From positions 15,032,319 through 15,096,318 of the forward strand of contig CM039139.1 of assembly GCA_022036555.1 (NCBI GenBank): a stretch of 64,000 nt of DNA. Direction: 5' to 3'. Both the position numbers and the translations under genes were made by a program. Below the pieces are notes generated by a model, which saw nothing but the letters and a program-made list of their open reading frames with translations, did no database searches and was not told where the DNA came from. Source of the stretch: Microstegium vimineum (Eukaryota; Streptophyta; Magnoliopsida; Poales; Poaceae). Shown piece by piece: positions 1 through 12,771 of the stretch (positions within the stretch are counted from its first letter, which is position 1; the number at the start of each line of letters is the position of its first letter).

Positions 1-780
1 GAATAGAAGATACCTATATTTGCATAACCATTTAGAAAAGTTATTGGAGTGTGTTTTTTCAACAAAATTTATTTTCATAGTATTTAAAAAAATAAAAAGA
101 GCCTTGTAATTAATCTAATAATAGTCAAATTTACCTTTAGAAAACAATTTGACTAATATTTTAAAGATACTCTAGGCTGTGTTGAGCGAGGGTGGTTACT
201 CACACTAGGATTCTTTTAAAGAGATTTGACCTCGTTCTTATTTTCCTGAGAAATAGAGGCATGGAATAGAATTCCATAGCATTATTCCCTTTGCAATCCT
301 ATGTTCTAAAAGCTCTCTTATGAAAAAAAAAAGTGTCAAGTAACGATTTTGTCAGGTGGCCATACAGAAATCATCATTTTATCCTCGATTGTCACAATTC
401 TACGATCTGGTTGCCCTGAGATAACCTAGATGCGCATATTAGATGTTATCCGGGAGAAAGAAGTGCACAATCATTTGATGGCCATTAGGCAAACTGATCC
501 TATACACGGCCCCAGAAGCTTTACTTGTAACCAAGTGCTTGTATGTGCTTTATGTACAAGGACACCACAATTACATGGAGTACAGGTTAGTACATCCGTT
601 ATGTTATCTTACAAGAGCACGAGCCCCTCTCGTATGCATCAAATCCGCATCTGTTGGATACTCCTATCAGCAGCGAACAGCTCACTTGGACAATATAAAG
701 CTCCTCTTCAGCGAAATGCAGCATTGGAGGTTCCTTCTTAACCAACACAGCAAGTCGTGGAAGGGATAACATCCCCAGTT
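1..780. other. Non-coding flank downstream of the TKI1-like gene
   Basis: AT-rich sequence with only short open frames that match nothing I recognise. The part next to position 781 probably holds the 3' untranslated region of the minus-strand TKI1-like gene. I see no convincing transposon ends, RNA gene or poly(A) signal that I could place with confidence. Confidence 0.4.
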
Positions 781-3700
781 CTACATGATCGATGGAATCG
801 AGTCATTCTTATCTGAGAAGAATGACAGGTTTCGAAATGCATCGAGGCTATTTGCCATCAGGCGGTTCCAACTATTTTGACTGTCCCCTATCAGTATGTC
901 ATCGGCTTGATATCTCACAGACGGTATGTCCAAGTCCAGTGGTCCGAGTGAATCAGGCTGCCGAGAAAGAAAAAAAAAAGTAAGCTCAGCTAAGATAAGT
1001 CAGTACAAAAAAAACATTATGGTTTCTTCAAGTACCCAATATATGTCAGCTAAAGATTGATCCTTCGACTCATTAGTTTCATCACTTCGAGGTGGTGATT
1101 TAGCATAAAACTCCTCTTCGTCTTTGGCATCATCATTATAAGGATTATTGGCATCAGCCTCTCCTCCAGTCAAGTCCTAATAGTCACATAAATAAACAAG
1201 GTCAACAACTCAAACGTATAAACTTATTTTGCTTCTAGGAGAACCCAAAAGATGTCAGCAGACCTGAAGAAAACCTTGAAATCCTTCCGAATTTGAAGGA
1301 TGAACTTCATTGTCGGTATCAGGAGAGCTGCTAGGAGTGTTTGAACCTTGTTGCTTCCTGGAGGCTGACAAATTAAAGCTGAACTCATCACATGTTTCTT
1401 CTGCTCCCCATATGGTTGAATGGGTAGTATGGGCTGGATGCTCTGACACTTGATAACGAGAAGCATGAAGGGCAACAGCAGCATCAAACGAGTCATAGCT
1501 GCATGGATTCTCAAGAAACAAAGGATTTTTTACACTAGTCCCTATGCAATCCAAATGAGCGCCTTTGGACGCTTCTGTCAGTAAGTGCCCAACACTGATA
1601 TCTGTAAGAGTATCTGCCCACTCTACTTCAGATATTGCCACACAATTCATTCCCTGATCATCCTGAAGTATAAATGCATACTAAGTTACAATTAGAGAAA
1701 GAATGATCGCCCATAGAAACATTTAGTTGTCAGAAGGATGCAAGAGACAGAAAATACAACCTCAAAAGCTTGGGTTACAGGAACCTGCATTTGCTTTTGG
1801 CTGCCACAAGGGGGCACATTTGCCGGCTGATCTGGAAGCTCAGAGTTCTGGCCTGTACTGGATGGGGTTATATGCAATAACATTGAACTACAAGGATATT
1901 GCTCATGAGTGCAATTACTGAGCAAAGTACTATCCTTTTGCGCACAAGCCTTATCTCCTGATGGCAATTTGACTTGGATGGCCTCCAGTATCATGCAATC
2001 CTCAAAATGGGTTAAAGATATTTCACTTACTCCTGCTCCAAGCTCAACAAGGGAAAACCAACCATACCTTAAAAACAAAATGTTGACACAACAATTAGCA
2101 ATAATTATGCGCCTACAAGTGACTCGTTAGGTTGAGACTTTCTATCAATCAGAGAAATTATATACCTTAAACGGAAAACAGAAGGGCTATTCACAGAAAG
2201 AAACACATCAGCTACTGCAACAGTATCTCTTGTTGTCCACCTCTGATATGTAGCCAAATCCTCTTGATTAGCACAATACGGAAAAAGAATAAGCTCTCCA
2301 GATGCGATGTTTGAGTTACCCCATTTTCGGTTTAGATGTTCTAGCACAGATGATATTTTCTTCCTAGAGCTTAATGTGAGCTCTAGATGAGGATTATGGT
2401 CATCCTGATAAGAGGAGAAAAAGCACCATGTAATGTACTAATGTTAAAATTGCTCACAGTTTAGAGAACTCAACAGAATAACTCAGACCCCAACCAAATA
2501 TACAAAGAAAAATTTGAGCAAAATGCAAAGGGACACAAATCGAGTTATCCATTCATCATCTTTCATCTATAACATGCATGAATTTGACAACAAGAACCTG
2601 AGTGCCCGGTCAATAATTCACATGTAACAAGTGACATGTTAAAAGTACCGCAGCTGAGGGAAATTGTGATTCATATGCAGTTTGCTAGTAGCAAGAAACC
2701 ATGCTTTACCTTCTCCAATGCCTTCCGAGTAGCTTCGTTTATTGGAAATAACTGTAGCTTCAGCTTCACAGGTGCTTGTGAATCTACTTCCTTCATATGA
2801 CTTGTGCTAATGCCTGCAAATGCAGAATAAAAACATCAGAACAATAGACCTGTATCTGCTACCGTTAACTTCAACGAGCGTGTTGAATAAAGTTCAGCAA
2901 ATACAAGAACTAAAATCTAGTTGCTAGAAGCCATACCATCAACAGTAGAAAGTCTGTCTGATGATGAAGTCAGTGTTCTTGCATCAACATTACATAACAT
3001 GCCCGGGTTAATCGTGTTGCGCTCGAGCTCCTCAGCTGCATCAGCAACTAAAGAAACACCAGCCATGGCCGCTTTCTCCCATTTTTTATATGCAGCAGAT
3101 GCAACAGCGCCACCTAAAACACAGGTCACCAGCTATCCACATTAATGCAATAAAGGTTCACCACTAGAGAGCTACTCTACATGATAGTATTAAACATCAA
3201 CGATTTCACCGAAACTCAAACCACACAGATTATGTGACAAAAGATAAGCAAGGTTAGGTCATAACAAAGGAAAAGAGAAGATGTGCCCACCTGCCTTCCT
3301 TTTTTGTTTCACAGTTCTTGTGGCAGAGAGGTCCCCTTTAGTTGTTCCTGACTTGTTCGAAATTGGTTCTGCAACCCTCTTGAAAATTGTCCCTTTAGGA
3401 GATGCTACTCTGCTACCATTTTGAGCATCTACTGACAGGAACTTTACAGGAGTCTCATTCCCAGGAGCCTTGATGATAATTGGAGATGGAGAAGGTAGAC
3501 ACATATCCACTCGTGAACGCTTTCTCCTGGATTTATTTCTGTCCTTTAGCAGTTGTTTTCCCTAGCAAACAGAAGGAGAGACACATAGCGTGAGAAAGAA
3601 GAAACAAACTGAAAACATTTTATAGTGAGAAAAAAACATGGGGGAAAAGCAACTCACCAATGCTTCTACAAATGTTTTGAACCTCCGAGGCTTCAGATGC

Positions 3701-4943
3701 AGCTTTGATGCACTGCAGCTAAATTTCTCAAGCAGAGACCACCTGCATCAAAACCAGCTAATATTGAACTGCCAGCAGTTGAGCAAACATATCCTTGAAG
3801 GAAATTGTCATTATTTGTTTACTTTCTAGAAAGCTAAGTTACCTATTTTCACCAATTATTAAGAAAAGAGTTCTCTAAAGAAAGGAGGAACAGTATGAGA
3901 TGAAAACCTCATGTACAGTTTGGAATGGATTCTTTTTTTTAAAAAAAATGAATGCACGGCCATAATGGATGTTGGCTTTATCCAAAGGAAATATGCAGAA
4001 GCATTGTAAAATTATTATGAAGCTATACGACTAGGAATTGAATTTAGATCAAGTATGTAACACAAGAACAAGCCAAGCATGTCAAGTAAATATGACAAGA
4101 TATCCACTACATAACGGAAATATAATGAGTGGTAGTCAACAGCCTTCAGATATCATAGATGGCTGCCAAAGAGATAACTCAGAAAATTTTAAAAAGTAAC
4201 AACTAGTTTTTGCTCCTATGGTGTATATAAATAAAATCAACAATGAACTATATTTTCTCAGGCAATTTACAGATGGTAAGATATATTCAATTACCAGCGA
4301 AGCATACAACAATGAACTATATTTTCTCAGGCAATTTAGAGATGATAAGATATATTGAATTACCAGCGAAGCATAGCAGCAATGGTATCCTTGGAGTTTT
4401 TTGCATCAAGTGAGAACCTAGGACCCAATAGCTTCTTCATGCGTCGAACAAGACGATAATAGTAATGCCTGACCTGTATGGCACATAAAGCATTGAATCC
4501 TTTTACATTAGATTCATATACAGCAGAATTAAACCATTAATATAATAAGATAGGCTAACATTGCAAGAAAAGATTAAACATCTTTATAGTGATAAACTAT
4601 AAACTCTAATCATCATAAAGAAAGGAACTCCTTAGGATAACTCATACATAACTAAAATTCAGTCTAGTGTGTATCCGTTTCACCTAAAACATCTTGGTTG
4701 AAAAATAAATACCTGATCTTTGTTTTTACTCTGAACACGGTGTGTAATCTTGTCGAAGTTCTGGAAAAAACAATATGGGAATACCCATTAACTAATTATT
4801 AAGTGCTAATTAGATTGCAAATAGCAGAAGAGCATTGCATCCAGAAGTTATGCATCATACTTTTCCTACTTGCCGCAGTGCATTGAAGAAATTCTCCTCC
4901 TCTTGGTGTGTCCACGCAGCCCATTGTCGAGTCTGCTTTTTCG
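781..4943 (-). CDS. TKI1: TSL-kinase interacting protein 1 (TKI1)-like, SANT/Myb domain
   Basis: Homolog of the plant protein found as a partner and substrate of the nuclear Tousled kinase. Exons, 5' to 3' on the minus strand: 4943-4861, 4760-4713, 4473-4364, 3742-3658, 3561-3291, 3113-2937, 2813-2710, 2404-2166, 2067-1761, 1662-1264, 1176-1036, 957-781. All introns are GT-AG and every phase matches, giving about 713 residues. The first three exons encode a SANT/Myb domain (QWAAWTHQEEENFF, NFDKITHRVQSKNKDQ, VRHYYYRLVRRMKKLLGP), followed by the family-typical WSLLEKFSC and LHLKPRRFKTF blocks. The C-terminus carries ADIYW/PDSLGPLDLDIP and MANSLDAFRNLSFF and ends at TAG 783-781. The first coding exon is uncertain. 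One option is an ATG at 5100 joined through a weak donor near 5054; a start elsewhere in the GC-rich 5' region is possible. The remaining frame is intact. Confidence 0.93.
4241..4378. repeat. 69-bp tandem duplication across a TKI1 splice donor
   Basis: Two adjacent copies, 4241-4309 and 4310-4378, differ at about five positions. Each contains the last bases of the SANT-domain exon (encoding MLRW) and the following GT donor on the minus strand. The functional copy is the one joined to the exon (donor at 4363-4362). The other lies downstream in the intron and repeats the exon end plus donor. Confidence 0.8.
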
Positions 4944-5008
4944 CTATGGAAATCAGACACAGCACAAAAACTATCAGACAAAATCCAGAACTGTTCGAAA
5001 AAGCGGCA

Positions 5009-5516
5009 CTAAGCGCACGCTTCAGTGCGCTGAAACCCTAGGCGGACAGGCAACGCTTCGCTTTGGGGCATAAGCGCTCCCAAAGCGGCGCGACCCCCAT
5101 GGTGGAGCAGCGGCTGCTGGGGCGATTGCCGAGAAGCAGCGATTGCCGAGAAGCGAGAGGCGGGGAGGGGAGCCGCTGACGACGACGCCGAGCCTGGGAC
5201 GACGCCGTCGCCTGCGTGCCGAGCGCGGGTGGGTGGGGGGATGAGGGGACGGAAGATGGAGCGCCGGCGCTGCGAGGAAGACGGCCCCGTTGGGTTCACA
5301 GCAACCAGCTCCACCGACGAATCTCCGCAAAACGCGTTGAGAGAGAGCTGCGAGAGATGGAGGAGTTGAAAAAAAGTAGATCTCACCGGCTCCTTCTCCC
5401 ATCTCACGCGGGATGGACGCCGCTGCCCCTGAATCCACGCGCTGCGGCTCCTCCTCCCTCCTCACGCGCATAGCTGGCGACGGAGAAGAAGCCCAGGCGG
5501 CGATGTCCTCTCCCAA
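5009..5516 (-). promoter_or_regulatory. GC-rich 5' region of the TKI1-like gene
   Basis: A CpG-rich block in otherwise AT-rich flanks, directly upstream of the first recognised TKI1 coding exon. It probably contains the transcription start, 5' UTR and the missing first coding exon. Several open frames cross it on both strands, but none shows family similarity. I could not place a TATA box. Confidence 0.45.
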
Positions 5517-5589
5517 TACTGATTGGGTGTTCTAAGGTAAAAGCTAAAGAACAAAATAACTAAAAGAAGAACAAAGAAAAAAAAATGTA

Positions 5590-5834
5590 CTATCTCAGTC
5601 CGGAAAGAATGTAACTATAGTATATATACATGGTATAAATGACTAAGTTTCTAATAAATATTATTCATATTTATAGCTTTAAATTATTTTTTAATAAAAA
5701 TATATTTCATAATCAATCTAATGATGTTTATTTTTGATTAAAAATTATTTATACCTTTTAATCTATAATTATTTAAATTTGGTATCTTAAATCATGATAT
5801 TGTTTTAGAATTGCATTAGTTTAGGGACAGGTAG
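5590..5834. mobile_element. Stowaway-like MITE
   Basis: AT-rich element with imperfect terminal inverted repeats (CTATCTCAGTCC at the left; CTACCTGTCCCT read inward from the right) and flanking TA dinucleotides at 5588-5589 and 5835-5836. The length of about 245 bp and the TA target site fit the Stowaway (Tc1/mariner-derived) group. It has no coding capacity. Confidence 0.6.
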
Positions 5835-5836
5835 TA

Positions 5837-7050
5837 TTATATACATTTCAAACTTCTTTTTATCTATCTACTAGGAGAGGTTGTTTAAAAAAAAAATAAT
5901 GTCTCCACTTCTAAAGTTGGTCATTCAGATGACCTAGAGTCAAAGCTATTTTTAGTAGTGTCAAGTCCGGTCCTGTCAAATTATAGACCTGGAGCGAAGC
6001 TTTTACGATGTGCCCTTTAATATAACTCTTATAATATAATGACGATTCTAATATGTATTTAAAGTACTATGTAATTAAATCAAATTATGCTATAATAGGA
6101 TTTCTAAATCACAAATTAAAAGAAGTAAAGAATAGATTAGGGATAAGAGGGAATATTGATTAGGGCTAGTTTATTACCTCTATATACGGCCGAACAAAAA
6201 CACAGGCTGGAGGTTGCGCCGTGCTAGCACTGGAGTCGCGAAATTGGGAAGATCAGGAAGGCGCCGGATGATTGATCGCCCACTCGGCACTTGCGCTGGC
6301 CACTTGGAACGAAGTCGCTGTCGCGCGGCGCAAGGGCACAAAAGGGTAGCCGAATCGACGCAGAGTCGTGCGAACCTAGGATTGCCCTCCGTGGATAGGC
6401 ACAGAGTTGTATGATCTTTTTTTATTGGGTTGAATACATAATACTATACGTACTTAAGTATTTAGGAATGGCCCCTGACCTTAAGGGCCCAGTGCAACAA
6501 CACAGCTCGAACCCCCCACCCCCACGGCCGGGCCTGAGTAGTGTGGGAGTCCTGCCATATAGGTACAAAGAAGGCAACGAGTTATGTGACTTCACTTGAG
6601 GTGAAAAGATTATGTGGCGTTTATATTGTAATTTTAAATGGGACAAAAACATAGTATATGATACATATAAGATGAGCTTATATCCCACCAATCTATACCC
6701 AATGGGAGGGTCGGTATGGCCGGAAAACAATCGATGGAGAGTCACACCTATGAGCTCTACTAGTATGGAGAGTTGGTTCTACGACGATACCAACCACGCA
6801 TGCGCCATTGATAGCCCATGGTCCACTTGTGGATCTAGAACCACTAGTCCCCACGCTGATAGGATCTAAATGGTTAGAGAAGGTGAACATATGGGAGTAC
6901 GAGCCCGGATACCCACACGACGACATATTGGCCACGCCGCCAGGGGTGATCTAGCTCATAAGATCAGGGCTTACGGTGCTCAGCCTTACGACCAGATGCT
7001 AACGCGCCACGAATCCGGTAAGCGGACTGGACACGTCCAGTCAATGATCT
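5837..7050. other. Unclassified intergenic sequence
   Basis: Mixed AT-rich and moderately GC-rich sequence with only short open frames and no recognisable protein similarity. It may contain decayed transposon DNA, but I could not identify paired ends or target duplications. Confidence 0.3.
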
Positions 7051-9750
7051 ATGAGCGTGCACAAAAAAAGCCATTAGGCGCCAATGCCTCTCTACAAATG
7101 GTTGGGACACGTGTCCTCGAGCGATACATCAGAAGCCGGTGTCCGGACGAGTCCGGTCCACCTTGCAATGTGTTCGGACGATGCACAATCAAACCATTGA
7201 AGGGATATAATGGCTTTATTGTTTTGAGGATATATAACCAAACACTAATCAACCTTAGACTGGTTACTGAGCACCCTAGAGCTTTGGTGACTTATGTTTG
7301 TGTGCTTGGGAGCACTCCATCTCACTTAAGATTAGTGTAACTCATATCCACTAAGTGAGAGAGTGATTATAGTGCGTTGCATTGAGAGATTGCATCGAGT
7401 GACACTAGGTGTTTGTGTTGCAAGATGGTGGTGCTCGTAATTCCTAGAGGTTGCCACCTCCAAAATAGTTTGGTGTTTATGCTTTCGTCGAAGCTCACAA
7501 GGAGATTATACAGTGCTTTGGAGAAGAGCCTGTGAGGGGTATTATGCTCGCCCCATGGAGATCTCAAAAAGCAACTCTATTTGAGCATGTTGTTGAGTGT
7601 CCTTGAAGAATCATTTCCCTAGTTGGTTTCGGTGATTAACGACAATTAGAGATTATTATGGCTAACGTGTGTTTTGCAGAGGCTATGCGTAGCTTAGCCA
7701 TAGTGATCAACAAGAATGGGCACTAATGGTCATCACTTAGCCCCCAAGATGGATATCGTTTCGGATTTCAAGGAGACATGATGAAGACCCTAGAATGATA
7801 GGCTAAGTGCCATAAGGAGATAAAGGGCACTTAGAAATAGATAGGGCTTCTCTTTTTATCTTTGACCGTACTATTAAGAGGGGTTGAGACTAGTAGCTTG
7901 ACTTAGGAAAGCTTCATGACTTAGGTGTGGTGCACACTTGACTTCCTTAGCTCTAAGAAAGCCTATGGTGACCGTAAGATAGCCTAGAACAACTTCCATA
8001 TTCATCGCGACGAAAAACGAAGTTGATAGAACTGTTTTCTGGGCGTCGGACGCTCCTGACGGGGGCGCCGGACGCTGTCCGTCGCGTCGGACAAAGGCGT
8101 CGGACGCTGGGTGGTTGAGTCCACAGCGTCCGTCGACCTTCCAGTGGAGATGTTTTCTGGCTAAGTTTTTCAAGGTCCGTCGAACGCTGTCCGTCGGCCA
8201 GGCGTCGGACGCTTGGAAGAGCGTCCGTCGACCTTCCAAAGAGGGTGTTTTTCAGCCCGAGCCAGAGTGCAGCGTCGGATGCTGGGATGAGCGTCCGTCG
8301 CCCCAGTGACGTAGCGTCTGTCGCTGGGAACAGTGTGTCAGAACTAACCGTTGGGCAGGGCGTCGGAGCGTCCGTCGCCTAGGCGTCGGAGCGTCCGTCG
8401 CCTAGGCGTCGGAGCGTCCGTCGCCCAAACTATGAACAGAACTAGCCGTTGGGGCATGCGACAGACCGTCCGTCGCCTAGTCGACAGAGCGTTAGTTGCC
8501 AACTTAAGTTGTCAGCCTGAGGCAGTTTTCGGAGGGGTTATTTATAAGCCCTCCCACTTCTCTCCCACCTTGCCTTTGCTCATTTGAGTTGCTGAGTTTG
8601 TTGAGAAGGTTGGGAAGAGAGCAAGAGCCCTAGAGAGAGAGAGAGTGATTCGCGAATCCATTCATCCTCTCTCTAGTTCATCCAAGAGTTCAAGTGTGAA
8701 TCCTCTAGTTGTGAAGCTTGAGTGTCAAGCGAAGATCGAGGCTTATTACTCTTGGTGATCGACATCACCTAGACGGTCCGGTGGTGCTCGGAGGAAGGTG
8801 ATCGCCGGAGGATTGTCGGCGGCCCTTCTCCATCGACGTTTGTGATCGGTTGTGGGCGATTCACCGAGCCGGAGTGGCGAAGAATCAGCCCGTAGAGAGC
8901 ACTCATCCCTTGCGTGGGATTGAGGGGGAGCTATACCTTGCGAGGTGCTCCAACGAAGACTAGGGGGGAGTGTCGACTCCTCGATACCTCGGCAAAACAT
9001 CGCCGTGCCAAGCATCTCTTTCCCTACCTCTTTATTATCGCATTAATTTCCACACTTGTCTTTCAATTCATACTAGAATTGTGTAGGAAGTTTTCGCTTT
9101 CTATTGACTTGCTATCGCTTTCTAGCTAGGACACACAAGCGGTAGGCACTAGGGGGTTAATTGGCTCTTAATAGGTTTAATTCTTGTTTAGAAATTAAAA
9201 AGAGCCCAATTCACCCCCCCTCTTGGGAATCTTGATCCTTTCAGTCCTCATCTTGTATTGTTTGTACGACAACCTAGTGTGTGCGCGCATTAGACGGGTG
9301 ATGTCTGTAAAAGCGTAACCCTTTAAGTGAGTGAGCTAACAAAACATGAACTACCTTGTTGGCAAACAAGTGAACCTCGGGAGAAAAATCACTGTGTCAG
9401 CCTTGTCACTATCTTTTGGTGGTGTGCTATATCCATTTACTAGCTTGTGTTTACTTATTCATAGTTGTACTAATGATTAGTTGTTGCTCTTATAATTACT
9501 TACCTTATGTAGCTTGCTAGTTACTCTCTCCATCCCAAATTCAAGATGTTTGATTTTTTTACCTCAAGATTGACCACTCACATTATTTAAAATTTTATGC
9601 AAAATATCACTTCTTTTTCCGATAAAAGTTCTTTAAGAATGACTTAAATTTGACTATTTTTACACATTTTTTTTGAATAAGATGAATGGTCAAACTTGGG
9701 GTCACAAAAGTTAAAAGACTTATAATTTGGGATGTGGAAAGTGCCTTGTT
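7051..9750. mobile_element. Older LTR-like fragment, split by a solo LTR
   Basis: Sequence on both sides of the solo LTR (7051-7603 and 9244 to about 9500) looks like the 3' part of a copia-type LTR. It has TCCGGA-type motifs near 7140-7160 followed by low-complexity GT-rich leader sequence. The two sides become contiguous once the solo LTR and one GTCCT copy are removed. No coding region remains. The outer limits are not defined and the class is inferred. Confidence 0.4.
7604..9243. mobile_element. Solo LTR of a copia-type retrotransposon
   Basis: A 1,640-bp sequence starting TGAAGAATC and ending CCTTTCA, flanked on both sides by the 5-bp duplication GTCCT (7599-7603 and 9244-9248). No internal region, PBS or coding domain is present, which is the signature of LTR-LTR recombination. 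The centre (about 8040-8480) is a GC-rich array of repeated GTCGGACGC / GCGTCCGTCG motifs. The TGAA...TTCA ends and the CACCCCCCCTCT stretch near the 3' end resemble SIRE/Maximus LTRs. Confidence 0.82.
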
Positions 9751-9756
9751 GCTTGT

Positions 9757-10640
9757 TGAAAGCCCTTGTTTGATTTTGGTTGATTAATGAAACTTATTGT
9801 ACTAACCCTATGACTATGTGTATAGATAAGGTAGGGCGATCCAACCCAAGTGATGGAACTAGAGGAGTGATCATGAAAATGGTGATGGTCACAAGTGTTG
9901 ATCAAGAGTTCCATATTGGGAAAAGAAGAAAGAAAAAAACAAAATAGGCTCAAGGCAAAGGTATAACAATAGGATCCAACTTTGGTTTAGTGATCAAGAC
10001 ACTATAAAGAGCGTGGTCACATTTAGGATTGATAGCCGTACTATGAAGATGGGATATCTCGGTTAAAATGGTTATCAAGTGCCACTAGGACAATTCATAC
10101 ATACATATGCATTAGGATTTAGTGTGCTACCCTAACACATTTGAAAATGCTTGTAAAAAGCTAACACACATGCACTTGATGCTGTTAGCACTTTTACAGA
10201 GGTGAAGAAACTCGAGGAGCAAGCGTAAGCTTTGGAGAGTCCATTATACACTAAGCAAAGTATGTTAGGAACACTTGTGAGAAGGAATACCTTAATACTA
10301 AGCTGAAGTTGGTTAGTATATACTAGGAGTAGTCGTGTGCGGTGCAAGCGAGAGTTGTGGTCCTTTGAATGTGTGTTCATCCAGTCACCGGACACTACCA
10401 CTAGACGAGGGTCCTGTTGGACCGGACGCGTCCAATACCTAACCCTAAGCTCTAGCAGCCTGTTCAGCGTGCATTAGACCGGACGCTACCACTGACATTG
10501 TCCAACAGACGAAGTAGAAGGATTGCAAAAGGAGAAGCACTTGCCACCGGGGAGAAGGTAAAAATAGCAAACTCTACACCCTCATAGGGTGGAAAGCGCA
10601 CTGGCCTTCTCGAATAAGCTTGGGCGACACTTGGAGAAGC
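9757..10640. mobile_element. Diverged fragment of a copia-type LTR
   Basis: Starts TGAAAGCCC and aligns by eye over several hundred bases with 24425 onward. Shared blocks include a GATTTTGGTTGATTAATGAAAC-type start and a GTTTAGTGATCAAGA block, and both copies carry GGACGC-type motifs. No partner LTR or internal domain is visible. The right end is approximate. Confidence 0.55.
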
Positions 10641-11329
10641 ATACCTAATGTGCCTCCTCGCCTTCGGTGCACTTCATCTCAATCCTTTGCCTACCCTAAC
10701 TTATTTTTAGGCAAGAAAACATATTGTTCATATGAAAAGAAAAGTACTTTCTCTAACAGAAGAGGAATTCAGTAATCAAGTCTACTAATACAACTATACA
10801 AGTATGTAGTTTGAGTAGTTGTTTTTTTCAACCAAATCTCTGAAATTGAAGACAATTATACTCACTCAAACTTCAAAAAACCCCTTTTTCTTTTTTTGAT
10901 GTGAATTATGATTGTCTCCTTTATCCTTCATAACACTAGTCTAATCTCCTTCGTTCCACTTGCCCTAGTTTTTCTTCTTCTCCCTATCGATCCCAAGGTC
11001 AAAGACATCAATATTAAGACCATCACTATTAGAGGTCGGCGTAGGATCTCACTATTAGTCTAATATTGATGTTTTTCCTAAGGAAAGACATCAATATTAA
11101 GACCATTCTCTCTGGATGATGATATGCCCCAACTATATAGATCCCATGGTTGTTTACTTAGAAATTTGGAGAGGTTAGATGAGACACACTTTCACGTTCG
11201 GGAATACATGGGGCAAAGGGTGCTTGCTAGGGGATCTACTTGCTCACTTTGATGATGAGGGAGACAAGGAGGGCGAGGAACCAACACTTGGTGGTCATGG
11301 CTCCTCCCCCCTCCCCCCTACCACCATAA

Positions 11330-12124
11330 GAGCATCTTCAGTACAGACCCTCAAATCAAAGCCCCTACTTTTAATCTAGGGGCTTCTCCTTAGATTTGGG
11401 GGCCTGATTTTTTTCCTCTACTCCAACAGCGGCCCTCAAATTAAAGTCCTCAAATATTTTTAATAGTCACTGACACTCTGGGACCACATGTCGGATACAA
11501 TATTCTATCCATTTAAGCTATCTCAACCCGACAGATGAAGAGGAAGTCCTACGCTAAGAAAGAGCGGGAGGTGCTCGGCCTCGCCAAGGCCCGCTACTCC
11601 TAGCCGACCACGACGGGAAGAGGGCGCCGCTCCCATGCCAGCAAGAGGGCGGGAGGCGCCGCCTTGCCCACGACGGGGAGAGGGCGGGAGTCGCTCGGCC
11701 TCGCCAAGGCCGCCGCGCGGGGAGAGAGCGGGTGGGCAAGAGCCGCCGGGAGGAGCCGAGCTCGCCCGCCGGATCTGGATTCGAAGCAGGGAGGAGCTCT
11801 CGTCATCGATCCGCGCCGGGAGGAACTCAGCCGCCAGATCTGCGCCACGCACCGCCGGATCCACGCCGGGAAAGGCTAGCGCCGCCGGATCCGCGACGGG
11901 GAGGCTCCCAAACTGCGTCGGAGAAGAGGAGGCGCGCGGATGAAAACAACCAACTGCTGGATAGGGGCCTGTACGGACGCCCGTGGGACTGAGGGCTGAA
12001 GGGGGAGATTTAAGGGCCACATAAATTCTAGGTCTTGAGGAGGGCCCTGCTGGAGTTGTATTTTTTGTTCTGGCCCTCAAATTTTAGTTTAGGGGCTCAA
12101 ATAGGGTTCCTACTGGAGATGCTC
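11330..12124. mobile_element. Non-autonomous TIR element with TAA target duplication
   Basis: A 795-bp element with ends GAGCATCTTCAGTA and, reading inward from the right, GAGCATCTCCAGTAGGA. It is flanked by the 3-bp duplication TAA (11327-11329 and 12125-12127). The 3-bp TWA target and GAGCATCTCC ends fit PIF/Harbinger-like elements; the superfamily is an inference. The GC-rich middle (about 11520-11950) has open frames on both strands and may be captured host DNA, but I do not recognise a protein in it. Confidence 0.65.
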
Positions 12125-12771
12125 TAATAAACACAAATAGAGCTTCCTAAGCCCCTCTTACACATTATGGACATAGGTGAAGTAGAAGAAGAAAAAAAAG
12201 GGAGAAGGAGAAAAATACAAAGAATAGAAAGAAAACGAGAAAAGATGATGAGCCCTCCTATATTACTAAGTTGCATTCGCCATTGCCGGCGATGGATGTC
12301 AACGGCGAAGAGCCTCGGCTCCTTGCTTCTAGGATCAAAACATAGCAGGCGGTGATCCTTCTTGCTCTCTTTTGTTGCCGAAGGCAACTACGAGGATCTA
12401 GTTCCTAGACGAGAGATGTAGCATATGAATCATATCACCCTATCAAGAGAAGACATATTCAGGACTCATGTAAATGTATCGTTCTGACAAATCAAAACAT
12501 CTACAAAAATACTGCAGGACTAAAACAAAAGCTAATTTCTTGACGATAATACATGATATTTATTGGTCCAGACATCCAAATAGAGCAAGGAAAAGACTGT
12601 ATGCAAGATACCAACCACTGTCAATACATCAGATTCAATAACAACAGGTTGCATCCTCCTTAAGCCGTTGAATTATACATTAGGACAGTTTTGACTAGGA
12701 GACAAGGTTCTGACATCAGACGGCAACATCCTCATTCCTCAGCCAGAAAGCCGCATGACGCCATGAAGAAT

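Noticed and set aside
9525..9740. Stowaway-like ends near TCTCTCCATCCCAAATTCAAGA and CTTATAATTTGGGATG
   Set aside because: The right end lacks the terminal GGAG and flanking TA, so the element is too degraded to call.
10998..11112. Repeated AAAGACATCAATATTAAGACC with an inverted partner
   Set aside because: Short local direct and inverted copies only. No element ends or target duplication could be defined.
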